From assembly GCA_050293315.1 (NCBI GenBank), contig JBNKMS010000012.1, positions 1 through 64,000 on the forward strand: a stretch of 64,000 nucleotides of DNA, in the 5' to 3' direction. This DNA comes from CBFDBF01 sp050293315 (lineage in GTDB: Bacteria > Pseudomonadota > Gammaproteobacteria > Chromatiales > Chromatiaceae). The notes beneath the pieces were generated by a model. The model ran no database searches, was not told the origin of the DNA, and worked only from the letters and a program-made list of their open reading frames with translations. The position numbers and the translations under genes were made by a program. Positions 34,421 through 42,678 of the stretch are shown one piece after another (position 1 is the stretch's first letter; each line of letters begins with the position of its first letter).

Positions 34421-36949
34421 ATGCAACAGAAGAACGACACCAGATTCACCCCGCTGGTCAGGGGGCGTCTGAACGAAAACCTCAACAACCTGCCGCCGCT
34501 GGCGTTGGATGCGGAGGGGATCAGCGACTGTTTTCGTCAATACTTCACCTATACCCTGGGGCGTAACAAGGAGTGCACCAACACCTACTACCCATATGTA
34601 GCCCTGGCCATGACGGTGCGCAACCGCCTGATGGAGCGCTGGCAGAATACCGCTGAGGCGTACCATACTGCAGACTGCAAACGCGCCTACTACTTCTCTC
34701 TAGAGTTCCTGATGGGACGCGCCCTGGGTAATAGCATGCTAAATCTCGGCATAACCGATGCGGCTATAGAGGGGCTGTATAACCTCGGCTTGGTGCTGGA
34801 GGAGGTCGCCGAGAGCGAACCCGACGCCGGCCTGGGCAACGGCGGCCTGGGACGTCTGGCGGCCTGCTTTCTGGATAGCTGCGCCACTCTACAGCTGCCG
34901 GTCAAGGGTTATGGTCTGCGCTACGAGTATGGGATGTTCCGCCAGGAGATCAATAACGGACATCAGATAGAGGAGCCAGATCACTGGCTACGCAACGGCC
35001 ACCCGTGGGAAGTAGAGCGTCCGGAGTTCATCCAGCGCGTCCATTTTGGTGGCCACACGGAGAGCTTTACCGATGAGTCCGGCGAGGAGAAAAAGCGCTG
35101 GGTCGATACCCATGATGTGCTGGCGGTACCCTACGATGTCCCGATTCCGGGGTATCGCAACGATACAGTCAACACCCTGCGCCTCTGGAAGTCGACTGCA
35201 ACAGATGAGTTTGACCTGGATGACTTCAACGCCGGCGACTACTCCGCATCGGTAGAGACACAAAATGCGGCTGAGCATATAACCATGGTGCTCTACCCCA
35301 ACGATGCCAGTGAGTGTGGCAAGGAGCTACGTCTGCGCCAACAATATTTCCTAGCCTCGGCCAGCCTAAAGGACATACTGCGCACCTGGAAAGATATCTA
35401 TCGCGACGACTTTAGCAAGTTTGAGGAGAAAAACTGTTTTCAGTTGAATGACACCCACCCCGCCATCTCCGTGGCAGAGTTGATGCGACTGCTGATTGAT
35501 GAAGAGGGGCTCTCCTGGGAACGGGCATGGGAGATTACCCGCAACACCATGGCCTACACCAACCACACCCTGCTGCCGGAGGCGCTGGAGCGATGGCCGG
35601 TTCGCCTGTTTCGCCACCTGCTGCCGCGGTTGTTAGAGATTATCTATGAGATTAACGCATGGTTTCTCGATGAGGTCGCCAGCCGTTGGCCGGGAGACAC
35701 AGCACGCCGCCAGCGGATGTCCATTATCGAAGAGGGGCACTATCCGCAGGTGCGAATGGCCTATCTGGCGTTGGTTGGAAGCTTCTCGGTGAACGGTGTA
35801 GCCGCCCTACACTCGCGTCTGCTGCAGGAGGGACTGTTCCACGACTTCTACCAGCTGTGGCCAGAGAAGTTCAACAACAAGACCAACGGGGTGACCCAAC
35901 GGCGCTGGCTCGCCATCAGCAACCCGGGCCTGCGCAAGCTGCTCGACCAGGAGATAGGCGATAGCTGGATTGCGGATCTGGATCAGCTGCGCCAACTTGA
36001 ATCCAAGGTGGATGACCCACTCTTTCGTGAGCAGTGGCAACGGGTAAAGCAGCGCAACAAGGAGCGATTGGCGCAACTGGTCGAGCGTGAGTGCGGGGTG
36101 GATTTCAACATCGACTCCATGTTCGACGTCCAGGTCAAGCGCATCCACGAATACAAACGACAGCTGCTAAACATGCTCCATGTAATCCACCTCTACGCCC
36201 GGATTAAGGCCGGAGAGATCGATAACTGGACCCCACGCTGCGTGCTACTTGGAGGCAAAGCGGCACCCGGCTACGCCCAAGCGAAGCTGATCATCAAGCT
36301 GATCAACAATGTGGCCCAGGTGATCAACCAGGATCCGGATGTCGGAGATCTGTTGAAGGTCGCCTTTTTTCCCAACTACTGCGTCTCCGCTATGGAGGTG
36401 ATCTGCCCCGCCACCGATCTATCGGAACAGATATCCACCGCTGGGAAAGAGGCCTCCGGCACCGGCAACATGAAGTTCATGATGAATGGTGCCCTCACCA
36501 TCGGTACCCTGGATGGGGCCAATATTGAGATCCTGGAGGAGGTCGGTACCGACCACTTTTTCCTCTTCGGCCTGACCGCTGATGAGATTGGAGAGCTACA
36601 CAGTGGCGGCTATAACCCCGACGCCATAATCGCCTCTGACCCCTCACTGACACGCGTCATGGCTCTTCTGGAGCAGGGCCACTTCAACCAGCTCGAGCCG
36701 GGCATCTTTGATCCGCTGATACACTCCATCCGTAACCCGCACGATCCCTGGGTGGTGGCGGCCGATTTCGCCAGTTATGTCCAGGCCCAGGAGCATGCCG
36801 CAGCCACCTACCAAGACCAACATAGCTGGCTAACCAGCAGCATCCTGAACAGCGCCTACAGCGGCAAATTCTCCACTGACCGCACTATGCGGGACTACAA
36901 CCAGGAGATCTGGAAACTCAAGTCTGTGCCCCCGCTGCCGCTAACGTAG
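34421..36949 (+). CDS. glgP: Glycogen/maltodextrin phosphorylase
   Basis: An 842-residue PLP enzyme that releases glucose-1-phosphate from alpha-1,4-glucans. Conserved pieces run through the length: YYFSLEFLMGR, AGLGNGGLGRLAACFLDS, NDTHPAISVAELMR, QVKRIHEYKRQLLN and the PLP-lysine segment EASGTGNMKFMMNGALTIGT. The length is typical of the family. No glgA, glgB or glgC gene is adjacent. The gene lies downstream of trmL and may have its own promoter in the 104-bp gap. Confidence 0.95.
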   Translation: MQQKNDTRFTPLVRGRLNENLNNLPPLALDAEGISDCFRQYFTYTLGRNKECTNTYYPYVALAMTVRNRLMERWQNTAEAYHTADCKRAYYFSLEFLMGRALGNSMLNLGITDAAIEGLYNLGLVLEEVAESEPDAGLGNGGLGRLAACFLDSCATLQLPVKGYGLRYEYGMFRQEINNGHQIEEPDHWLRNGHPWEVERPEFIQRVHFGGHTESFTDESGEEKKRWVDTHDVLAVPYDVPIPGYRNDTVNTLRLWKSTATDEFDLDDFNAGDYSASVETQNAAEHITMVLYPNDASECGKELRLRQQYFLASASLKDILRTWKDIYRDDFSKFEEKNCFQLNDTHPAISVAELMRLLIDEEGLSWERAWEITRNTMAYTNHTLLPEALERWPVRLFRHLLPRLLEIIYEINAWFLDEVASRWPGDTARRQRMSIIEEGHYPQVRMAYLALVGSFSVNGVAALHSRLLQEGLFHDFYQLWPEKFNNKTNGVTQRRWLAISNPGLRKLLDQEIGDSWIADLDQLRQLESKVDDPLFREQWQRVKQRNKERLAQLVERECGVDFNIDSMFDVQVKRIHEYKRQLLNMLHVIHLYARIKAGEIDNWTPRCVLLGGKAAPGYAQAKLIIKLINNVAQVINQDPDVGDLLKVAFFPNYCVSAMEVICPATDLSEQISTAGKEASGTGNMKFMMNGALTIGTLDGANIEILEEVGTDHFFLFGLTADEIGELHSGGYNPDAIIASDPSLTRVMALLEQGHFNQLEPGIFDPLIHSIRNPHDPWVVAADFASYVQAQEHAAATYQDQHSWLTSSILNSAYSGKFSTDRTMRDYNQEIWKLKSVPPLPLT

Positions 36950-37023
36950 CGGAACCCGTCCATTAAACGACGAGAGCAATCTATGTTAGCGCCGCCATAG
37001 GCACCGGGAGTGAGCTGCCTCCA

Positions 37024-38001
37024 GTGAAAAAAATAAAGTCGTCAGATCTCCAGATCGGGATGTACGTAGACCTCTCGGGTGAGTGGATGAAGCACCCGTT
37101 TGTCCGCAACCAGTTTAAGATCACTAGCGAGAAGGAGATCCAACAGATCAGGGAGTGTGGACTACGCGAGATCATAGTCGACCCCTCTAAGAGCGACCAG
37201 CCGGACACCCCAAAGGTTGAAGATCCGCGCGCGAGCGGCCAAGTGCCGGAGAAGTGGAATCCCGATAACCTGGTACCTGAAGGGCTCTCTGAGGCCCTGC
37301 ATGACAAAAAGATGTCTCCTCAGCAGAAGTCGGAAAAGGTGTATGTATATACCAAGCAGATGATGGAGCGTCTCCTCGAGAGCCCTACTGCAGAGAACAT
37401 CCATACCAGCAAAAAGGCTATCAGCGGGGTAACAGATGTAATCCTGTCAGAGGATGAGACCGCATCCAATATGTTGCGAATAACCTCTCACGACTTCTAT
37501 ACCTACACCCACTCTATCAACGTAGGGGTCACTGCCATAATCCTGGCCAAAGAGCTATTTCGCGGCTCTGACAACCATGACCTGCATGAGTTGGGATCAG
37601 GTTTTTTTCTGCACGACCTGGGGAAGGTCAATATCGATCCTGCCATCATCAACAAGCCAGGACGACTAACAGACGAAGAGATGGGGCAGATGCGCACCCA
37701 CCCCTACAAAGGCTATAAGATACTGCAAGAGGCGAACGCCCTCACCGAGGAGTGTCGCTATATCGTCCTGCAGCACCACGAGCGACAGGATGGAACGGGT
37801 TACCCCAAGAGGCTGCAGGGGGACGAGATCCACACCTATGGCAGAATCTGCGCGATTGCCGATGTGTTCGACGCCCTCACTGCCGAGCGCTCTTATAAAA
37901 AGGCATTAAGCCGTTACGATGCCCTGCAATTGATGAAGAATGAAATGCTGGATCACTTCCACAAAGAGATATTTGATACATTTGTGCTGCTGTTTAAATA
38001 G
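37024..38001 (+). CDS. HD-GYP domain cyclic-di-GMP phosphodiesterase
   Basis: A 325-residue protein with an N-terminal DUF3391 domain (about 1-110; KIKSSDLQIGMYVDLSGEWM) and a C-terminal HD-GYP domain (about 135-315). The metal pair H197-D198 sits in FFLHDLGKVNI, and HHERQDGTGYPKRLQG carries the GTGYP signature (257-261), so hydrolysis of c-di-GMP is expected. The start is GTG at 37024. The DUF3391 plus HD-GYP pairing is common in gammaproteobacteria. It joins the GGDEF-EAL protein at 49532-53554 as a c-di-GMP component of this window. Confidence 0.92.
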   Translation: MKKIKSSDLQIGMYVDLSGEWMKHPFVRNQFKITSEKEIQQIRECGLREIIVDPSKSDQPDTPKVEDPRASGQVPEKWNPDNLVPEGLSEALHDKKMSPQQKSEKVYVYTKQMMERLLESPTAENIHTSKKAISGVTDVILSEDETASNMLRITSHDFYTYTHSINVGVTAIILAKELFRGSDNHDLHELGSGFFLHDLGKVNIDPAIINKPGRLTDEEMGQMRTHPYKGYKILQEANALTEECRYIVLQHHERQDGTGYPKRLQGDEIHTYGRICAIADVFDALTAERSYKKALSRYDALQLMKNEMLDHFHKEIFDTFVLLFK

Positions 38002-38060
38002 CCGTAACACCCCACCCTAAGACCAGGAAGCTAATTCAGGCACGTGCCATGTTGAGCCCC

Positions 38061-38079
38061 AGATTCTCTTAAAGAATCT
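38061..38079 (+). terminator. Small hairpin after the HD-GYP gene
   Basis: A 7-bp inverted repeat (AGATTCT with AGAATCT, 5-nt loop) lies 60 bases after the HD-GYP stop. There is no T-run, so terminator function is uncertain. Confidence 0.3.
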
Positions 38080-38137
38080 CCCCAGATGGTCGCTAATATG
38101 GCTGAGGAGAGAGTAGACCACCCAGAGGGGGTGCAGC

Positions 38138-38341
38138 ATGATCACTATCATCGATATGGTAACCGGCAAGATCACCAAACAGAGCAGCGGTCAGGATGGG
38201 CCGGCAGAACAGGTGGTTCCATACAGGCTGCCCGCGGTCCCCATGCTACAAGAGATCACCCTACAGGCCGAGCACAGAGCCAACGGCATCCCTGCGGATC
38301 TGGTGACAACTTCAGTAGATAAATTCCTGCGTAACAGGTAG
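38138..38341 (+). CDS. Small hypothetical protein
   Basis: A 67-residue reading frame that I do not recognise. GAGGGG lies seven bases before the ATG. The product is soluble, with no membrane segment or cysteine (opening MITIIDMVTGKITKQ, ending DLVTTSVDKFLRNR). Its stop is only three bases from the stop of the large convergent gene at 38345. The good ribosome binding site and compact fit between two genes argue for a real gene, but no homology was tested. Confidence 0.5.
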   Translation: MITIIDMVTGKITKQSSGQDGPAEQVVPYRLPAVPMLQEITLQAEHRANGIPADLVTTSVDKFLRNR

Positions 38342-38344
38342 ACG

Positions 38345-41300
38345 CTACAACTCTTGCACCAGCCTAAAGCCTAGCATAGGCAAGCTAGTATCCGGCTTGA
38401 GATGGCCGCGCCAGGTGGAACGCATGCTCTCTGCCGGTTTGTCATACGCGCCGCCACGCACTACCCGCTCCTTGCAGCCGCTCTCTTCCCAGGCACTGCC
38501 ATCAGTAGGCGCCCCTTCGTAACTGCCGTGATAACAGTCTCGCACCCACTCCCGCACGTTACCGGCGGTATCATGTACTCCAAATCCGTTGGGTCCGAAC
38601 CTGCCTACCGGTGCGGTCGATTTCTGATCCCATCCGCTACCGCAATCAAAACAGTTGGCCCTGCCCTTCTCGATTTCGTAACCCCACCAGTAGATGCTGT
38701 CACTCCCCCCAGATGCTGCGAACTCCCACTCCGCCTCACTTGGCAGGCGGTATTTCTTACCGGTACGCGCCGCTAACCAGCGGGCATAGGCAGAGGCGTC
38801 GGCCCAGGTTACATTGATGACCGGACGCCTACCACGCCCCCAGCCATTATCATCGGGCAGGGGGCGACCCGTAGCCTGAGCAAAACGGTCATACTCCTCA
38901 AATGTCACCTCATTACGACTAATAGCAAAGTCCTGTAGCACAACCTTGTGGGCTGGTCGTTCATCTGCTGATATCTGATTGCGATCACTACCCATGGTGA
39001 ACTCACCCCCAGCAATCATCAGCATAACCGGACCAATATCGGCACCCTGCAGTACGGTTCCGGTCTCAACCCCACTCTTCACCTCCGCGGGCTGCTCCAG
39101 ATCGTTACTGTCGGTTGACCGCGTACTATCAGCAGTTCCAGGTTGGTCCTTGCGGTTGATATCGAACACCTTGGCCCTGGCCCCTCCCTGCGAAATCATC
39201 AGCTGGCTGGAGCCACTCAGAGCGGTTATCAACTCCCCCCTGCCAGACAGGACCATAAACCCCTCCAGCAGCACAAACAGCAACCCTACCCCTACTAAGA
39301 CCCCTAGTAAAATAGACTTTATTGATATGCGCTTGCCTGTTATCTCAGAAAGGTCCAGGGCCTTGCCCGAATGTTTGAAGTGGGCATCTATCCGCTCTCT
39401 GGCGGCCCCCTCTTCCTCCACCTCCTGCTTCAGTTTGTACAGTACAGCCTCTACCTGCGTCCGCGCCTCTTCCGCCTCTTTGCGACCATAGCCCGCCTCT
39501 TCTGCCTCAACCTGGGCATCCTCCAGGTCTTGCCGCAACTGTTTTATCTTGGCATCACGCTCCTCCAGCCTGCCCTCCAGCTTATGACGCTCGGCATTTG
39601 CCTTTTCAACCTGCTTCTGTCGCTGCTTAATTGACTTCTTTAGATGTTTGATATCTTCCTGCGCACCCTCCTGCTCCGTGCCCTTTGCAACATTCGCCTC
39701 GGCCTCGGCCTCAGCCAATCTCTTCTGCAACTCACCCATATCGGCCGCCGCCTGGGAGCGGACAAACTCCAGTTCTGTCCGTAGCGCCTGCAACTCCTCA
39801 TCGTTTTGGGAGCGGACAAACTCCAACTCTGTCCGTAGCGTATGCAACTCCTCTTCGTTGGAATCGCTGGCACTCTCCTTTTCGATGGTCGAAAGCTGAA
39901 TCAATTGGGTACGCAGGCCATTAAGCTCCTCGGTGAGATACTCAATCTTTGCCTTATCCTCTGCATCTCTCTGCTTCGCTTCACCTCGCACCCGCTCCAG
40001 CTCTTTTGACATGATCTCCTGTTCCGCCTGGAGCTTTTTGGCCAGTTTGCCAGAGCCCTTTGGTTCGGCACTACTAGCCTTCATCTCGGCCTGTAGCCGC
40101 TCGAGATTGACCCGAGCTTCATCCCTATCCTTGGCAATTGTCGCCATCACCTGCTGCAGCTGCTGCAACCGCTCTTCAGACTCTTTATCAGCTGCACTGC
40201 TGGCTGCTGCCATCTCGCTCTGCAACCGCCCCAGTTTGCTCCGCTCCTCATCCCGCTCCTTGGCAGTGACAGCCAGCTCTTCCTGCAGCTGCCTCATCCG
40301 TATCTCAAGGCCCTTCTCTCCGGCGCTATTTGCAGCTATCTTGGCCTTCAGCCCCTCCAGCTCTCCCAGCGCCGCATCTCTCTCCTGGGCGATTGCCGCC
40401 TGCTTCTGTAGCAACTGTTTCAGCTGGCCCTCAACCTCCCTCTCTCCCGCACTGCTGGCAGCCATCTCGGCCTGCAGATGCTCAAGCCTGCTGCGCTCTT
40501 CAGCCTTCTCCTGGGCAATCTTGGCCAGTTCATCCTGGAGCTGCTGTATCTGCTCCTCCGCATCCTTCTCTATGGCGTGACTCGCCGCCATCTCGCTCTG
40601 TAACCGCCCCAGTTTGCTCCGCTCGTTATCCCTCTCCTGGGTGATCGTCGCCAGTTGATCCTGTAGCTGTAGTATCTGCCCTTCAGCCTTCTTCTCGTCA
40701 ACACTGCCCGCTGCAACTACGGCCTTTAGCTCCTGCAGTTCACTCAGTGCCGCATCTCTCTCCTGAACGGTTGCTGCCTGCTTCTGTAACAGCTGCTGTA
40801 TCTGCTCCTCAGACTCCTGCTCTCCAGCGCTGCTGGAGGCCATCTTGGCCTGCAGCGCTTCCAGTTCGTGCCGCAGTGAATCCCGCTGTTTGGTGCTCAG
40901 CGCCAACTTCTCCTCTACCTGATGGGTGGCGGCATTGGCGCTATCTCGCTCCTTCTCCAGCGCAGTCAATCGGACCTGGGCCTTGGCGATGGCCAGCTTT
41001 AGAGTCTTACGCTCCGCCAGCCACTGCACCGTAGTCCGCTTTTTATCCTCCTGCAGCTGCCTGAGCTTCTCTTCTAATGCCTTCAGCGTGACACCGGCGG
41101 CTCCAGCCTTCTCTCCACTAGAGAGCTCCTCACCAGACTCCAGGCTGATCACCTTCGCCCGTTCGTCCTCCGACTGACTCGCATGGGTCAGGCCTTCCTT
41201 TGGAACAGAGTCGAAACCACCCTCACCCAATACAGATATCTCAAATCCCATCTCGATTAGCAGAAAGGCCGCCGTCGCACTCTGCTGCCCGGTTTCGCAA

Positions 41301-42262
41301 TAGGCTATATAGTGGCGGTCTGGGGCCAGGGTAGACGCCTGATAACGCACCAGGTGTACCGGCAGATTGACGCTCCCCTTTATGTGGCTACGCTCATACT
41401 CTTCACTGCTGCGCACATCAAGCCACACTGCCCCACGCTCTACCCGGGATAGCCCCTCCTCATAGGAGATACTCTGCGCCAGGGGGCGTTTAACAAACTC
41501 GATAAAATCCTCTTTACTCAGACGCAGCAGCACCCCATCTGAGAGCATGGTTACCGAACTACCACGCGGGCTGTCAGACAACAGCGCCTCCTCGCCGAAG
41601 CTGTCGCCCGGACCTAGCTGAGCCAGCTCGACCGGCCCTTCAGCCTTGTCCTGCACTTTGGTGACACTACACCGCCCCCGATGGATCAGATAGAAATAGT
41701 CTCCATCATCTCCCTGGCGAATCACTTCGTCCCCCGCGCTCACCTGCGTCTCCTCCATCCGCATCATTACGCTCTGGATATTGGAGGCGGGAATCTGCTG
41801 GAAGACCTTGGACTGCAGTAGTTGGGTCATCCAATCATCAGCATCGGCGGAGTCTGGATCGTCGGCCTGGCCAGAATCTTTGCCATTATTTGCCAACAGA
41901 TCTCCCAATTTATGGGTATCAATACGGATGCACTCCACTCGCCCCAGGGCACGAGCCGAGTTTTTTCTGGGAATCTGGTGGGCTAGGGGAAATCTGGCCG
42001 TATCGGTACCAGCAACAACGGTATCAACCTCTTTCCCATCGGCCAGCAGGGATACTCTGCCGGCGATCAGATAGATATTTTGTGACTTGGTCTCTCCCTG
42101 TCGAAACAGGTAATCATCCTTTTTTAGCTGCTCAAACCTGGCATCTTCCAGCAGGCGCGTCAGATCCTGCTCTGTCAGCATATTCAGAGGCACTAGCTTT
42201 TTCAGCCGCTGCCTGCTGCTGCCGGACCCTACGCCGACACTTTTGCCTCTCTTAAATACCAA
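38345..42262 (-). CDS. cNMP(2)-rhodanese-coiled coil-TM-SUMF1 fusion protein
   Basis: A 1305-residue multidomain protein. Two cyclic-nucleotide-binding-like domains (about 25-120 and 145-265; the second has the better cassette, GDSFGEEALLSDSPRGSSV), a rhodanese domain (about 270-365; YCETGQQSATAAF with the active Cys), a long coiled coil (about 390-960) including six 42-residue repeats, one membrane helix (about 980-1005; LLGVLVGVGLLFVLLEGF) and a C-terminal SUMF1/formylglycine-enzyme-like domain (about 1075-1305; GGEFTMGSDRN, YRLPSEAEWEFAASGG, GNVREWVRD). The SUMF1 domain lacks the catalytic cysteine pair near VVRGGAYDKP, so it is probably a binding domain. With the N-terminus cytoplasmic, SUMF1 would be periplasmic. 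Function unknown; a transmembrane sensor or scaffold is inferred. Confidence 0.82.
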   Translation of the reverse strand: MVFKRGKSVGVGSGSSRQRLKKLVPLNMLTEQDLTRLLEDARFEQLKKDDYLFRQGETKSQNIYLIAGRVSLLADGKEVDTVVAGTDTARFPLAHQIPRKNSARALGRVECIRIDTHKLGDLLANNGKDSGQADDPDSADADDWMTQLLQSKVFQQIPASNIQSVMMRMEETQVSAGDEVIRQGDDGDYFYLIHRGRCSVTKVQDKAEGPVELAQLGPGDSFGEEALLSDSPRGSSVTMLSDGVLLRLSKEDFIEFVKRPLAQSISYEEGLSRVERGAVWLDVRSSEEYERSHIKGSVNLPVHLVRYQASTLAPDRHYIAYCETGQQSATAAFLLIEMGFEISVLGEGGFDSVPKEGLTHASQSEDERAKVISLESGEELSSGEKAGAAGVTLKALEEKLRQLQEDKKRTTVQWLAERKTLKLAIAKAQVRLTALEKERDSANAATHQVEEKLALSTKQRDSLRHELEALQAKMASSSAGEQESEEQIQQLLQKQAATVQERDAALSELQELKAVVAAGSVDEKKAEGQILQLQDQLATITQERDNERSKLGRLQSEMAASHAIEKDAEEQIQQLQDELAKIAQEKAEERSRLEHLQAEMAASSAGEREVEGQLKQLLQKQAAIAQERDAALGELEGLKAKIAANSAGEKGLEIRMRQLQEELAVTAKERDEERSKLGRLQSEMAAASSAADKESEERLQQLQQVMATIAKDRDEARVNLERLQAEMKASSAEPKGSGKLAKKLQAEQEIMSKELERVRGEAKQRDAEDKAKIEYLTEELNGLRTQLIQLSTIEKESASDSNEEELHTLRTELEFVRSQNDEELQALRTELEFVRSQAAADMGELQKRLAEAEAEANVAKGTEQEGAQEDIKHLKKSIKQRQKQVEKANAERHKLEGRLEERDAKIKQLRQDLEDAQVEAEEAGYGRKEAEEARTQVEAVLYKLKQEVEEEGAARERIDAHFKHSGKALDLSEITGKRISIKSILLGVLVGVGLLFVLLEGFMVLSGRGELITALSGSSQLMISQGGARAKVFDINRKDQPGTADSTRSTDSNDLEQPAEVKSGVETGTVLQGADIGPVMLMIAGGEFTMGSDRNQISADERPAHKVVLQDFAISRNEVTFEEYDRFAQATGRPLPDDNGWGRGRRPVINVTWADASAYARWLAARTGKKYRLPSEAEWEFAASGGSDSIYWWGYEIEKGRANCFDCGSGWDQKSTAPVGRFGPNGFGVHDTAGNVREWVRDCYHGSYEGAPTDGSAWEESGCKERVVRGGAYDKPAESMRSTWRGHLKPDTSLPMLGFRLVQEL
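39753..39860 (-). repeat. 54-bp tandem duplication in coiled-coil coding sequence
   Basis: Two near-identical 54-bp units encode 18-residue copies (ELHTLRTELEFVRSQNDE, then ELQALRTELEFVRSQ). The DNA units differ at only a few positions, so the duplication is recent compared with the 42-residue repeats of the same gene. Confidence 0.75.
40055..40810 (-). repeat. Six tandem 126-bp (42-residue) coiled-coil repeats
   Basis: Residues 485-736 of the fusion protein are six consecutive 42-residue units, each six heptads, with a pattern like EEQIxQLQxxLAxIAQERD followed by a second helix half such as ERSKLGRLQSEMAAS. A more diverged seventh unit precedes them. Unit lengths are conserved, so the heptad register is kept. 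Confidence 0.8.
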
Positions 42263-42678
42263 GATTCAACACCATTTTTTCCGTAAATGAACCCCTCCCT
42301 CCAACCGCAGGGGTAGCTATCCAGCGACCAGTAGCCCAGGATAACAAAAACTTTAATACTATCTATAGTATAGAAGCAATTATTTTAGCAGTACTTTAGT
42401 GTGGAAATATGAGGTAGAGCAGATAATTCACCCCCTCCAACCCCAGGTTTTACATGTGTTTTTACCATAATATATTGGCATATCATCCTAGACTAGCAAG
42501 ACAAGCTACCCGCTCCGCCTTGATATGTACGGCACATAATTGACCGCACACAACTACAACAGCAGTTCCTTATGTAGATTTTTTGTCCAGGCTACGGAAT
42601 AATAGCTGGTCGTTTATATTACAGGCACACGCAGCGTGCTGTTACACCCTTATTAACAAGCGGTTCCTGGAGGCTGAA
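42263..42678. other. Divergent intergenic region upstream of nifJ
   Basis: No gene seen in 416 bases. It is AT-rich between two divergent genes and must hold the promoters for both. A 7-bp inverted repeat with a 2-nt spacer (ATACTAT-ct-ATAGTAT, 42356-42371) is a possible operator. I saw no clear FNR-type TTGAT-N4-ATCAA site. GGAGG is the nifJ ribosome binding site at the right end. Confidence 0.45.

Noticed and set aside
38345..39035. Active formylglycine-generating enzyme
   Set aside because: The catalytic cysteine pair expected after the RGGS-like segment is absent.
40055..40810. CRISPR-like repeat array
   Set aside because: The 126-bp units are contiguous coding repeats keeping a heptad pattern, with no spacers or cas genes.
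42263..42678. FNR site controlling nifJ
   Set aside because: TTGAT half-sites occur but no partner half-site lies at the correct 4-bp spacing.
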